Shown: positions 10,837 through 20,269, counted from the stretch's first letter. The stretch is 64,000 nucleotides of DNA from Hermatobates lingyangjiaoensis (GCA_026182355.1 JAPFBL010000379.1:103501-167500); one strand, 5' to 3'. Notes: generated by a model not told the origin, from the sequence alone. A program made the numbers and translations.

Positions 10837-10875
10837 GTTTCGAATGATCAACATTCATCATCAGGACATGAATAA
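10834..10875 (-). ncRNA. hammerhead motif with ATG in stem III
   Basis: Minus strand: CTGATGA (10864-10858), extra U, stem II GAATG/CATTC with loop TTGAT, GAAA (10841-10838), then CATGTC. Stem III is ACAUGU, self-complementary, with cleavage predicted after the following C. I could not find a convincing stem I, so activity is uncertain. The + copy at 11030 has CTGATAA (G8 changed to A). Confidence 0.6.
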
Positions 10876-11050
10876 GATCTAAGGTGAAATATCTGGTTTA
10901 TATATACATGGAGAAAGTAGAAGGGTTTGTTTTCCATAAAGTTTAAGAATGGTGGGCGTTAATCCTTATTTCAGATAAGGATTCAGATAACCAGATATTT
11001 CACCTTAGATCTTATTCACGTCCTGATAATGAATGTTGATCATTCGAAAC

Positions 11051-11170
11051 ATGTCCACCATAGGAGATGTACTTTATTGTGTAGACGAAATAACGAGAGT
11101 GTTATTTAGAAAAATTGAGAAACTTGTTAAGAAACAGGTATCAGCTAAATTTGGTGTCATTTTAAATAAT

Positions 11171-11180
<10 letters not shown>
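11051..11180 (+). pseudogene. PLE N-terminal ORF, right arm
   Basis: ATG at 11051 opens MSTIGDVLYCVDEITRVLFR, KIEKLVKKQVSAKFGVIL, then enters the TA run earlier than the left arm (the CVKEGLLP block is lost). The ATG lies in GAAACATGTC of the arm's hammerhead remnant. Confidence 0.65.
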
Positions 11181-11206
<26 letters not shown>

Positions 11207-11214
11207 ACTATCAA

Positions 11215-11340
11215 TGATTAAACCACAATATGAAATGGGAAAACAAGACTAAGATCGTTCAATCGTAACAAGAGGTCTTCTTCAGAGACAAAAACCCAAC
11301 TGAGTTGAATATATATTTATATAAACAAAATTAAAGTTTA
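11215..11340 (-). repeat. PLE terminal-repeat fragment, AGAUCU family, decayed hammerhead
   Basis: Minus strand: CTGAAGA, extra A, GACCTC...GATT, then GAAC instead of GAAA, then GATCTTAGTC. A single arm with no inverted partner. Confidence 0.6.
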
Positions 11341-11560
11341 TCGGGACTCGGTCAGTTCTTAAGGTTCAAATTAAACTCTCATGACCAATGTTTCAGTTTT
11401 TATTTAAAAACTTTTTCATAGGTCTACAAAACAGAGAAAATATAAGAAATAATTCAATTATTCAAAAATCAAAGATACATAGAAAGCGCAATTAGTTACA
11501 AATTCTGATACATCCAGATAAACTTTAATTTTGTTTTATTTCACTGTCAATACTTTTATA
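11341..11560 (-). repeat. PLE terminal-repeat fragment, ATGAAAA-core family
   Basis: AACTTTTTCATAGGTC (about 11399-11424) and the CGGGACTCGGTCA terminus match the arms of 51737-52163. GAAAC is degraded. Followed by TA runs at 11562-11604. Confidence 0.6.
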
Positions 11561-11568
11561 TATATATA

Positions 11569-11604
<36 letters not shown>

Positions 11605-11609
<5 letters not shown>

Positions 11610-11818
11610 TTTCACATAAACACGTGAAATAACAATCAATGATCAAACCACAATATGAAATGGGAAAACAAGACTAAGAGTTTTCCAGTATGGTTTTTGA
11701 CTCGGATGCGGACCGCTTGTTACGTTTGAAAGATCTTAATCTTGTTTTCCCATTTCATATTGTGGTTTATCATTGATTGTTATTTCACGTGTTTATATGG
11801 AATCTTTATATATTTATA
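11605..11818. repeat. PLE hairpin, AGAUCU family, decayed ribozymes
   Basis: ATTTCACATAAACACGTGAA at 11611 and its complement near 11790-11812 close the hairpin. The right arm has GACTCGGATGCGGACCGC where CTGACGA is expected. Only TTGAAAGATCTT remains of the 3' core. Confidence 0.75.
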
Positions 11819-11828
11819 TATATGTATA

Positions 11829-11977
11829 TGGACTAATTTACCACAATGAAACAATTTTGTTAAACAATGCTCTAAGGTCTTTCGTCAACACATCGTCACT
11901 TGCTCTCTGACGATGTGTTGACGAAAGGTCTTAGAGCATTGTTTTACAAAATTGTTTCATTGTGGTAAATTAGTCCA
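11829..11977. repeat. PLE hairpin, AGGYCU family
   Basis: The arms are nearly identical over about 65 bp: TGGACTAATTTACCACAATG at 11829 and its complement ending at 11977. The ribozyme is intact in the right arm. In the left arm the core reads GTGACGA. Confidence 0.85.
11901..11938 (+). ncRNA. hammerhead ribozyme motif
   Basis: Stem I TGCTCT (11901-11906) pairs perfectly with AGAGCA (11933-11938). Core CTGACGA 11907-11913, extra U, short stem II GT/AC with loop GTTG, GAAA 11923-11926, then GGTCT and cleavage base T11932. Stem III AGGUCU is self-complementary with one G-U pair. One of the best copies in the window. Confidence 0.8.
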
Positions 11978-12012
11978 TCTATGACATCAAGTGTTATTTT
12001 GATTATATGTAT

Positions 12013-12480
12013 ATATCATTTTGGACACTTCTTATTGGTTGTGAGTGTTTTTTTCGTTAGACACCTTTCTCCTTCGCACACTTCGTCTGCTTGGCCGCCT
12101 CAGCCTTCACTCCAGAGGAGGGCTCACAGTCCCTACTTAATTCCTCTCCAGGAAGGACGGCGGAGGAGGCCAAGCGTACGAGGGAGACGAAGAGGAAAGA
12201 TGGTTCTCCATACACCCACAACAATAGAATCTACAGAAAACACCAACAACCAGTATCTTATGAAATCCACTAAGCCCATAGGAAACACCAAATTCGACGA
12301 GGTACACTTCCAAGCAAGGACGCCAAGACCTTCATCTAACTCTATTGGAAAATTAAGTAGGGACTTTGAGCCCTCCCCTGGAGTGAAGGCTGAGGCGGCC
12401 AAGCAGACGGAGTGTGCGAAGGAGAAAGGTGTCTAACGGAAAAAAAACACCCACAACCAATAAGAAGTGTCCAAAATGAT
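12013..12480. repeat. foldback element with GC-richer interior and open frame
   Basis: The arms 12013-12128 and 12360-12478 are inverted copies (ATTTTGGACACTTCTTATTG against its complement). The interior has a third, diverged + copy of the arm segment (about 12145-12200). A + frame (12200-12436) stays open through VLHTPTTIESTENTNNQYLM, FDEVHFQARTPRPSSNSIGK, and into the right arm. I do not recognise the protein. No hammerhead core was found, so this may be a different foldback class from the PLE hairpins. Confidence 0.6.
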
Positions 12481-12529
12481 ACGCAACAGGGATTGGCTCG
12501 TCTTTTTCAATATCTACTCTGGCATTAAA

Positions 12530-12531
<2 letters not shown>

Positions 12532-12582
<51 letters not shown>

Positions 12583-12585
12583 GTA
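12532..12585. repeat. (TA)n and GATA microsatellite
   Basis: TA run at 12532-12565, then TAGATAGATAGATAG. Confidence 0.9.
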
Positions 12586-12624
12586 ACTGTTAAATAAGTA
12601 TAACACATAAATGTACTAAATACT

Positions 12625-12720
12625 TACTAGAATCAATATTTTGAACCGCAGTTTGTCATCAGGTAGAGACCAGAAGAGAAGAAGAAGAAGAAGAGGCACA
12701 ATCGTTCCAGAGGGGTGGTG
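12625..12720 (-). repeat. PLE terminal-repeat fragment, AUAU family, G12-mutant hammerhead
   Basis: Minus strand: CTGATGA, extra C, AAACTGCGGTTC, then AAAATATT. Stem II AAC/GTT holds, but the G of GAAA is A, so it should be inactive. An AAG-rich tract follows, as at 51590. Confidence 0.6.
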
Positions 12721-12859
12721 CAAAGTTGAGCCTGCTCTCTGCATGCTATATAAAGTTCTATAGAATGCCAGATTTCGAACTTTGCCTGTAACATATTCAT
12801 ACTTAAAAGTTAAATTCCTATTCAATTTGATATTGATACAATAACATTTCCTCTAAAAT

Positions 12860-13510
12860 ACTCTCTTATTTCATTTAGTGTTCGACGTTAAGGGTTACTA
12901 AGATCTTATGATGGTTTCAAAGTTTTTTATTAACAGATGTAAGTGCAGATTGTTTTGCAATATTATAAAGATAATTTGATTGATATCGTAGAAAAACTGT
13001 TTATGTTACAAATATATTAGATTATAATAAACTATTTTTAAGTTTATTACAAATATTTATCTGGTAAAACAAGGTGTAGTTGATAAGATATACAGGTTAT
13101 TGACCTACGTCGTTTCGAGTAAAAATATACGTCGGTTTTAAAAAAAATGTAGTTGAAAAAATAGAATTAAAATTAAGTCAGATATTCAACTTTACTTTTA
13201 ACTGCTACAAATAATAGAATCATAATATTACTTAGAAAACCATTATAATCAGGAATCACAATTGTATGCACGAGAGGATATTTTATGACGCTATTGAGTA
13301 GCTGCAGGAGAATGAGTGTTTATCTATGACGAAGTCTTGCTGGTTATTTACAATTACGAGTATATCCTATTTCAGAATTATCTCAAAAATTTGAGGGACA
13401 TAATTTTGTCTCATGATAAATTTTTAATTTTTTTTTCTAGCCTTATTTTTGCTAAAATAATTATTTCTGTGTTTATATTTAACATCAAAACCTCTATTTT
13501 CATATTGTGG
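12860..13510. other. no gene seen; dispersed repeat
   Basis: 13195-13440 is related to 14960-15180 (shared GAGAATTATCTCAGAAATTT and CTGCAGGAGAATGA blocks). It flanks PLE copies on both sides of the rapsyn exon at 14748. Nothing else is recognised. Confidence 0.45.
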
Positions 13511-13512
13511 TT

Positions 13513-13517
<5 letters not shown>

Positions 13518-13569
<52 letters not shown>

Positions 13570-13790
13570 CCAAACCACAATAAGAATGGGAAAACAAGAC
13601 CAAGATCCCCCAACCGCAACAAGCAGTCCTCGTCAGAGTCAAAAACCCAACTGAGTTGGGTTTTTGACTCTGACGAGGACCGCTTGTTGCGGTTGGGGGA
13701 TCTTGGTCTTGTTTTCCCATTCTTATTGTGGTTTGGTCATTGATTGTTGTTTCGCGTGTTTATGTGAAATCTTCATATATATATTGTAAA
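13518..13790. repeat. PLE hairpin, AGAUCU family, GGGG-mutant in both arms
   Basis: (TA)n at 13518-13566, then arms meeting near 13650 (CCCAACTGAGTTGGG). Each arm carries CTGACGAGG and stem II, but GGGG replaces GAAA in both. The change is absent from all sister copies here. Only about one mismatch separates the arms in this segment. Confidence 0.85.
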
Positions 13791-13794
13791 CAGG

Positions 13795-13955
13795 AAAACG
13801 ATCCAAAAGGACAAAAAACGTTTCACGATGAATCACGAACACAGAACTAAGGAACAAACACATTTACTGTCTCTAATTTTCGGTTGAACCGTCATCAGGA
13901 GAGTTGAGATAGGGACACCAAGCGCACTTGTGAAGCGACGGTGGGAGACCAACCG
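13795..13955 (-). repeat. PLE terminal repeat, AAUU family, single arm
   Basis: On the minus strand it runs from the GGTTGGTCTCCCACCG end to GAACACAGAACTAAGG and the CGTTTTCCTGTTTAC terminus, bordered by TA. Contains the intact motif 13870-13903. Confidence 0.75.
13870..13903 (-). ncRNA. hammerhead ribozyme motif
   Basis: Minus strand: stem I TCTC, core CTGATGA (13898-13892), extra C, stem II GGT/ACC with loop TCA, GAAA (13881-13878), ATT, cleavage base A, then GAGA closing stem I (four pairs). Stem III AAUU is self-complementary. All core positions are intact. Confidence 0.8.
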
Positions 13956-14066
13956 TCTCCATATATATATATATAGAAAATTGTCACAATAACACGTGAT
14001 ATAAATATTCAGGTAACTCACCACAAATTAGAGAAGATAGTCGCTCTAAGGCCTTTCGTTTTCACG

Positions 14067-14463
14067 TTCATACAGAATTCCTTGCAAGGATTGCGAGTTG
14101 GCTTATATTGGACAGACGGGAAAAGGAATGGATACAAGGATTAAGCAACATCAGTATTCAGTTAGAAGACAAGATGATAAAAGTGCCTTGTTCCTACACA
14201 TTAGAGACAAAAATCACATAATTAACTGGAAAGAAGCAAAGGAGTTGGTTTTTATGTCATGTGAAAGAAGAAGAAACATTGTTGAAAGCGCCCTCATAAA
14301 AGACTTTTCTAAGAACTTGGTCAACACTAGTCCAGGCCTTTTTAAATTAGATGAATTTCTAATTGAAGGAATTATCAAACAAATCAAGACTATTTCAACA
14401 GTTATAGGGAAAAATACTGTCAATGATGCCAATCTTACTCCTTCTTTAAATCAAAATTCATAA
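14067..14463 (+). pseudogene. PLE GIY-YIG endonuclease domain, C-terminal part of ORF
   Basis: The frame runs from SYRIPCKDCELAYIGQTGKG through DTRIKQHQYSVRR, FLHIRDKNHIINW and VESALIKDF to a stop at 14461-14463. It has the PLE-type C..C insert before YIGQT, the arginine of TRIKQH, and the glutamate in VESALI, which are the landmarks of GIY-YIG nucleases. The domain is uninterrupted, about 130 residues. The RT part is missing because the copy is 5'-truncated into an inverted pLTR, so it cannot be autonomous. Confidence 0.85.
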
Positions 14464-14485
14464 CCTGCTTACAACTTGTATTCAC

Positions 14486-14525
14486 TTGCTCTCTGACGAC
14501 GTGAAAACGAAAGGCCTTAGAGCGA
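14486..14525 (+). ncRNA. hammerhead ribozyme motif in PLE 3' repeat
   Basis: Stem I TTGCTCT (14486-14492) pairs with AGAGCGA (14519-14525) over seven positions (one G-U). Core CTGACGA 14493-14499, extra C, stem II GT/AC with loop GAAA, GAAA 14509-14512, GGCCT, cleavage base T14518. Stem III AGGCCU is a perfect palindrome. It lies only about 20 bp after the endonuclease stop codon. Confidence 0.85.
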
Positions 14526-14747
14526 CTATCTTCTCTAATTTGTGGTGAGTTACCTGAATATATATATATATATATATATAATTTGTGGATGGGGGAGGCC
14601 CCGCAGTGGTTGAGCTGCCACAGTCCCCACACCTTCTTAGGGACAGCCCTGTCTATAGGGATGGTTTACCTGATGAAGAAGTAGAACAGATATGATAAGA
14701 GTGAGCTGGTTTTGATATGAAAATAACAGAGGATGTGTTTGTTTCAG

Positions 14748-14846
14748 GAGGCAACTCGCTTAGCCCTGGTGTCTGGGGACCAGTGCAGCTACGCCAAGAG
14801 TATCAGGATCATGGGGGATATCTACAGGAAGAAGTCTGAGATCAGC
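14748..14846 (+). CDS. RAPSN: rapsyn homologue, internal exon (TPR region)
   Basis: Rapsyn is a membrane-associated scaffold that clusters nicotinic acetylcholine receptors at synapses. Its TPR array is followed by a coiled coil and RING-H2 domain. This 33-codon exon (phase 0 at its 3' end) reads EATRLALVSGDQ, then AKSIRIMGDIYRKKSEIS, and lines up with the human stretch around MKIALQHGDRPLQALCLL and FADIHRSRGDLETA. The acceptor is GTTTCAG at 14741-14747. The donor is GTCAGT at 14847, slightly off consensus at +3. The next exon starts 7.8 kb downstream. Upstream exons for the first TPRs are not in the window, so the protein is partial here. The neighbouring PLE copy ends 170 bp upstream, inside the preceding intron. 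Confidence 0.8.
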
Positions 14847-14959
14847 GTCAGTATTCTCATACTATAACACCTGACGATCATGTCATCAGAGCTATATCAA
14901 GTAGTCTTTATCAGAATGTGTAAATGTTTGAAAAAGTAACCTCATGTATTCAACTTTAC

Positions 14960-15345
14960 GTTTTTCTTTTTCAAATATTAGGATCATAACATCACTAGAA
15001 AAACATAATCAGGAATCACAATTCCTGCACGAGAGGGTATTTTATCACTCACCGAGTAGCTGCAGGAGAATGAAAGTTTATTCATGACGAAATCTTACTG
15101 GCTATTTATTATTATATCACATTTGAGAATTATCTCAGAAATTTGAGGAACGTAATTTCTCCTCACGGTATATATAAAATATTTTTTTACCGTTTTCGGA
15201 ATTTTAGCCTAGGCTGGACTAGATACCTGTAAGAAGTCGTTTTTCGACTAAGTCGAATCAGCTGGTTCGAATTAACGATCTTGGGTGAAGTATACGGTAA
15301 GCATTGTTAAATACATGCATATTGGTAGTACCACAGAGGTTAGTA
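14960..15345. other. intron sequence with dispersed repeat shared with 13195-13440
   Basis: AATCAGGAATCACAATT, CTGCAGGAGAATGA and GAGAATTATCTCAGAAATTT blocks recur in the two places. No coding sequence seen. Confidence 0.45.
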
Positions 15346-15349
15346 AACA

Positions 15350-15625
15350 TCTTAGGAAAAGTATTAAGTCTTCACATAAAAAAGTTTATTACAAGAAACT
15401 AAACAACGCGTTTCGAACACTGATGTTCTTCTTCGGGTTGCATCTGCTCTACTGGGGCCGTTGTTCGGGAGGTCAGTCCTTGCTTGGTCTCACCTTCCGA
15501 ACAACCACCCCAGGCAGAGCAGATGTAACCTGAAGAAGAAACACTAAGTGTTTGAAACGCGCTGTTTAGTTTCTTGGAATGAACTTTTTTGCGTGAAGAC
15601 TTAATACTTTTCCTAACATGAGTAA
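15350..15625. repeat. PLE hairpin, ACGCGU family
   Basis: AGGAAAAGTATTAAGTCTTC at about 15352 pairs with its complement at about 15598-15619, and GCATCTGCTCT pairs with AGAGCAGATG around a centre near 15480. The left arm (-) has CCGAAGA (U4 mutated) with perfect stem II and GAAACGCGTT. The right arm (+) has intact CTGAAGA (15531-15537) and stem II, but stem III ends ACGCGC. Confidence 0.75.
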
Positions 15626-15779
15626 ATACCACGTTATAACAGATTGCACAGTTAAGGAAGTTAGTAAACATGATATTATGAAAATCCGACTTACGTCGTG
15701 AATTGTTGCTGTAAACGTTTGACCGGTTTCACGCGTTGTGTATCTTTAACTGGAACTAATGGATTATTAATTTAATGGA

Positions 15780-15900
15780 TTTTTATAATAATTTGAGGAA
15801 ACATTGCGTGTGCAATGACCAATACAACAATAGGTTAGGTTGCAGTGACAGTCCCACAAGAATGCACACATAGGCCGAATACATTAGCTTTTTGTGATAC
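15780..15900. repeat. short dispersed repeat with GGTTAGGTTGCAGT
   Basis: The block CACACATAGGCCGAATA is shared with 18920-18945 (partly), 21030-21050 and 22590-22615 (inverted). Class unknown. Confidence 0.5.
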
Positions 15901-15939
15901 TACACAATAGATAATAAACAAACAGTTGCTGTTGGCCAG

Positions 15940-16035
15940 CCAAACAGAACACCTCTTCTTCTTTTCCTTCTCCTGAAGACGACGGGTTCGAAATATTGAA
16001 ATATGTTGTGTGTTGTTTCTACATGATCTTTTGTT
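15940..16035 (+). repeat. PLE terminal-repeat fragment, AUAU family
   Basis: CTGAAGA (about 15982), extra C, GACGGGTTC, GAAATATT. The core is intact, but stem II is reduced to two pairs. Confidence 0.6.
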
Positions 16036-16109
16036 GTAACCGTTTAAAATATAAATGTAATTCAAAACATGAAACAATCTGTTGGGACAACCTTTCAAAG
16101 ATTACAAGA

Positions 16110-16322
16110 GAAGAACAGTAGAAACATTCAAAACTCACTTCAATATTTCGACCTCATCGTCATTAAGAGAAGAAGATGTTCATGACAACTCGAGTTCAAC
16201 TCTGAGTTGCTGTTTACTAGCCGAGCAGAACTTATCTTATTCTTCTTCTCCTGATGACGATGAGGTCGAAATATTGAAGTGAATTGTGTGTGGTTTCTAC
16301 GGATCTTTTCTTGTAATAGTTT
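16110..16322. repeat. PLE hairpin, AUAU family
   Basis: The left arm has CACTTCAATATTTCGACCTC (about 16136) and the right arm its complement (about 16262-16282). GTAGAAACATTC also pairs with a GTTTCTAC segment at the outer ends. The left core reads ATGACGA; the right is intact. Confidence 0.75.
16245..16282 (+). ncRNA. hammerhead ribozyme motif
   Basis: Core CTGATGA 16251-16257, extra C, stem II GAT/GTC (one U-G) with loop GAG, GAAA 16268-16271, TAT, cleavage base T16275. Stem III AUAU. Stem I has only two clean pairs next to the core before a mismatch. Confidence 0.65.
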
Positions 16323-16479
16323 GAACTTATACATATTCAACTGTATCTCATATCTACAGATTAAACATAATAACATGCACACAAACTTAAGATAGTGGTT
16401 TGAGAATGTAAAGAAAAAGCATTACTAAGGTAAAAAGCAAATGAAATATTATAAGGAAGACAATATAAATTAAAGTGTT

Positions 16480-16790
16480 ATTTGTTTATTTGTTTTCCAA
16501 TGCTCACACTTATAGGATTTCACCTTTCAGTGCTGTTCTAGGGGCAGAAAGTGTGGCTCATTTGTTATTTGGCACCCATTTTAGTAATGGGCGAGCCACA
16601 TTACCTGTTGATTCTACATTCGGAGTTCTAGCTTTTAATATATTTTTCCTACTATTATCGTATTTATCGTCTCTAATGGACGACGCACTCAGATTTATTC
16701 ATCTCCACGTGAATAAATCGAGGGCCAGAGTGGGTATCGAACCCCAGACCTACCAGTTTAGATACGAGCACCTTAACCATTGATATCTAA
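16480..16790 (-). mobile_element. tRNA-derived SINE, family A
   Basis: Body blocks GTGGCTCATTTGTTATTTGG and GATTTATTCATCTCCACGTG. The minus-strand head runs from the TTAACC at about 16775. Confidence 0.8.
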
Positions 16791-16844
16791 TATATGAAAT
16801 CTTATATTATAAAGAAGGCAACATAAATTTAAGTGTTATTTGTT

Positions 16845-17165
16845 TGTTGTTTTCCAATGTTACACTTATAGGCTTTCACCTTTTAGTGAATTCATGAGGG
16901 GGAAGTGGGGCTCATTTATTATTTGGCACCCATTTTACTAATGTGCTAGCATCATTACTTGTTGATTCTACATTGGGAGTCCTATGTGTATCTAGAGTAG
17001 ATATCTTTAATGAGTAAAGGCTCAAGACTGACGGTTTAACGTCTTCTCCGAGGGACGACATATTCCGATTATTCCACGTGAATAAATCGAGGGCCAGAGT
17101 GAGTATCGAACCCCGAACCTACCAGTTCAAGGGCGAGCACCTTAACCACTGAGCTAACCTGGACA
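16845..17165 (-). mobile_element. tRNA-derived SINE, family A, adjacent second copy
   Basis: Same family and orientation as 16480-16790. The head on the minus strand reads CCAGGTTAGCTCAGTGGTTA (about 17162-17143), a good A-box region, then a B-box GGTTCGATAC near 17110. This copy shows the tRNA origin most clearly. Confidence 0.85.
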
Positions 17166-17169
17166 TCTA

Positions 17170-18960
17170 TATATAAATTAAAATAGGATTAGTCCATCGC
17201 AGTATATCTGTTGAGCACATTTTGTGACACCGTTGAGAATTCCCGGTGATATTAAGGGGAAAAAAAAATTCAATTCTTGTGACAACTTTAAGAATTTCCT
17301 GTGATATTAGAGGAGAAAAAACATTCAACCTAAATATTTAAATTGTAAGGAATGATCTGATTCTAGAATGTATAATGAAATATGTCTACCTGTTGAACTG
17401 TTTGCATCTTGACGCCCCAATAGATGTATACATTCACGATTGTAAAATCAAGTCAATGATTTTGAATAACAAATAGCCGGAGTATTAAACGACTTTTTAC
17501 TCCCCTATACATAATTCTAGATATTGAAGTATATATGATCACATATTTACATTATAGTATTTTCTTGTTAGTCGTTTAATTTTGAAATTTTATAGACGGA
17601 AGAAGTTAAAGAGGAGCATATAAGTAAATGCATTTATCTCCAGAAAGGACGAAAAATAACTTTTTACGTCTAGTATTCGTATAATAATTTAAGACATTTA
17701 ATCCTTCTACTTCAAAATAGCGCAATAATGGATAGAAAACGAGATTAATTAGAAAACACGATTATAATCCAGGTTCTCCAACCTAATCATTTTATTGATA
17801 TCGATATTTCAATTCGAAGAGAAATAAGATCGGGAAGAGTTAGGGTGGTAAGCCTGATTTTTAAATCCCAGCTCTATTTCATATTATTCCACTCTGTTTT
17901 GTTTACATAATTTTATTTAGCTTTCTTAAACCTTTATTTTGGATTATTATGAGTTATTATTCATTGCTTTTCTATTAATTTATTTAATAATTTATTATTG
18001 AACAATTATAAATAAAATAATAATTATATAAATAATAAAAATAATTTGCTATTATTTATTTAATAAATTAAGACAGATCTGTCTAATTTCTTTTCTTTTT
18101 GGCCTGAATAATTAATAAAAAGTAATTATGTTTAAACAAAACATGCTTCTATTAAAAAACAATAAGACTGGCTGGCTGTGTTTGTGGTTTTCTTTTACTT
18201 TATACCTGTATGGTGTATATTGTTTGTGTTCACTATTTATGCATCAATAAGTTGATTAAAGCCTTCAAAATGGCAAACGGGTTGAGATGAAGTAGGCAGT
18301 ATGGTGAAAGGTCGTCAAGAGTGGTAGTATAATTGTGGTAGAGCTAGTGAAGTCCTCTTATCGTCACAAAACCCCTTAAATCTGTCACAAACTACACTTT
18401 CTCTCCCTAATGAGAGTTTCCCTATTAACTCTGCCAGTCAAAGGCACACTTTACTGACATTTCAAACAGGTTAGCATCCCATTGCTTCAAACCAATCCTC
18501 TTCGCACCATTTATTTGACTGGCCTCCTACTAGGTCTACAGTTTAAGGACTACCACAGGATCCGTGAGGATTCGATCGTCCCCATCCGAAGAGGGAAAAT
18601 TTCCCGTTACCCCGGGAGTAGGGGTTGCAATGAAACACCATTTATTTGTGTAAAATCAAAAACAAGAAATCAGTTAGTAAAAGTTACTTCTTAAGGCAAG
18701 GAAGAAAAAGAGACAATTCCTCACTTTCTCTGTTAATGCCCTGGTTTGGCTCAAAGAAGAAAAGGAGCATTAGGAGATTATTTCTTTGACCATCTTCAGA
18801 ACTTAGCATCCATTGGTATTAGGGATCTGTCTGGATTTATTGTTCTCTCGAGATGGGTTCGAGTGGACCAGGGACGGGGGAGAATAGCCCCAATTCTTCT
18901 TTGTGGTATCACAAGAGGCCGGCTTGCGGCCTATGTGTGTTCTCTTTCGGGACGTCCACT
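17170..18960. other. intron sequence, no gene recognised
   Basis: Two short blocks, 18110-18210 and 19240-19345, resemble each other (GTAATTATGTTTAAACAA, GTGGTTTTCTTT). ORFs at 18482-18694 and 18746-18964 show no family motif and are not called. Confidence 0.4.
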
Positions 18961-18962
18961 GT

Positions 18963-18986
18963 AACCTAACCTAACCTAACCTACTG
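18963..18986. repeat. short interstitial (TAACC)n run
   Basis: Four TAACC units, the complement of TTAGG, the ancestral arthropod telomere unit. It sits at the end of a short dispersed repeat, so a transposon tail is as likely as a telomeric trace. Confidence 0.6.
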
Positions 18987-19409
18987 CTTAAGGCTTTTTC
19001 ATGATTAAAAGTAAGAAAGTAAACATGATATTCGACAAAATACATTACGAAAATTAATCAAAACTTAGCTAAGTTGGCAGAAAAGGTATCACACATGGTA
19101 AATAGGCAATGAATGAAGTACATTTATTGAAAAGGTGAGTTCAAGAAGTCTTTTTTGTTACTGTCTGCTTGTTTGCTTGAATGCTCTGTTAGAGGTATCC
19201 TCGTAGAATTATTTTGAAATTTATGCTTATCTGTTTGAAAATTATGTTTTTTCGTCTCAATAAGTAATTATGTTTAAACAATAAATGTTTGTTTTTAAAT
19301 AAGAACAATTAAACTGGATATTTTAACATCCTTTTGTGGTTTTCTTTCTTTTTACTGTATTTTTGTTTGATTTTGTTTTCTGGTTTCCCTTGATTGATAT
19401 ACTTACTTC

Positions 19410-19630
19410 TTACTTCTTAGTTCGAGCTTCTAAAGCTCTCCGTTTCGATGCTCGGTGTCTCCGGTATAGGTTGGCAGCTATTTGCCAGACTTTGGTGTTG
19501 GTCAGGATTCTTTTCAGAGTGATCTCATCTCCTAGCTTCTTCTTTAGTACTTCTCGCTCGCGCAGGAAATGCGAGCACTGGAGAAGAATATGTTCTAGAC
19601 TTCTTGGTTGATATTCCGTGGATATATTTG
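19410..19630 (-). pseudogene. non-LTR retrotransposon C-terminal fragment
   Basis: Minus frame: SLEHILLQCSHFLREREVLK, KKLGDEITLKRILTN, VWQIAANLYRR. The EHILLQC...F..ER..L...LG pattern is typical of the C-terminus of arthropod non-LTR RT ORFs, after the RNase H or zinc knuckle. Only the last 70-90 codons are present and no RT motifs precede it. Confidence 0.65.
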
Positions 19631-19639
19631 TTTTTGCTC

Positions 19640-19815
19640 TACTTATTCCTTTAATAAATTGTTTTTTAGCCTTGAAAATGCCAAACAATTTTTGGCAAAA
19701 CGTCGGCGAAAAAAAACAGGAGTTTAATTTTCTTCAGACCAAAATCCTCAAGAATGTCTTCTTTGAACTTGATAAATCAATGGTCGAGAAGCTCTATCAA
19801 TCTGAATGATGGTAT
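19640..19815 (+). repeat. PLE terminal-repeat fragment, C3U/G8A family
   Basis: AGCC, TTGAAAA (about 19672), U, stem II GCCAAA/TTTGGC, then AAAA in place of GAAA, CGTCGGC. Relatives at 41099-41350 and 49738-49895. The terminus ACCAAAATCCTCAAGAA is shared with them. Confidence 0.7.
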
Positions 19816-20269
19816 TATTCAGATATAGTTTTCATATATATAGTGTTCATATATTCATGTATAGTTTTCCTTGTATGTAAAAGTCTAGTATATGAAGTAT
19901 GCAGTATAGGTATTATCCAGTATATTTATATTCATTGTATCCATTGTATTATTTCATTAACGACCACTGATAAAGACGTATCAAAATTTTCCCTTTCACT
20001 GTTGCCAAACAGTATCACTTCATGTTCTTGAAGGCTGAATTTCAAAACATGATTTTTTGACTCTGTGCTAAATTTTTTTTTGAAGAACCTGAAATTTCCA
20101 TCCTTTTTTTTTGATCAGGTATATGTATACCTAATCAAAAATACGTATATAATATATATATATATATACGTAGATATGCTGGTGATGCATAATTGTATGA
20201 CGTAGATATACGTCATTAACACTGAAAGAGTTAAGCACGTCAATATAATTGATTTCAATAAACAAATTT

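Larger units (their letters stand above)
10655..11180. repeat. PLE hairpin with N-terminal ORF in both arms (ACAUGU family)
   Basis: Two head-to-head copies of [hammerhead - ATG - about 45-55 codons - (TA)n], with the centre at about 10915-10985. AATGTTGATCATTCGAAAC occurs in both arms in opposite orientation. The left arm ends in TA at 10668-10682 and the right in TA at 11169-11205. Confidence 0.85.
14005..14582 (+). mobile_element. 5'-truncated PLE copy with inverted terminal-repeat piece at its 5' end
   Basis: Order: TA run, an inverted pLTR fragment (about 14008-14066), GIY-YIG coding sequence (14067-14463), 3' pLTR with hammerhead (14486-14555), TA run (14558-14581). GGTAACTCACCACAAATTAG at about 14010 is the exact inverse of the 3' end. 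The inverted piece stops in the hammerhead, between the core and stem II. Confidence 0.85.

Noticed and set aside
18482..18964. Two + ORFs of about 70 codons
   Set aside because: No family motif; the second ends in the TAACC-bearing dispersed repeat.
18963..18986. Telomere or telomeric insertion site
   Set aside because: Only four TAACC units and attached to a dispersed repeat; too little to call telomeric.
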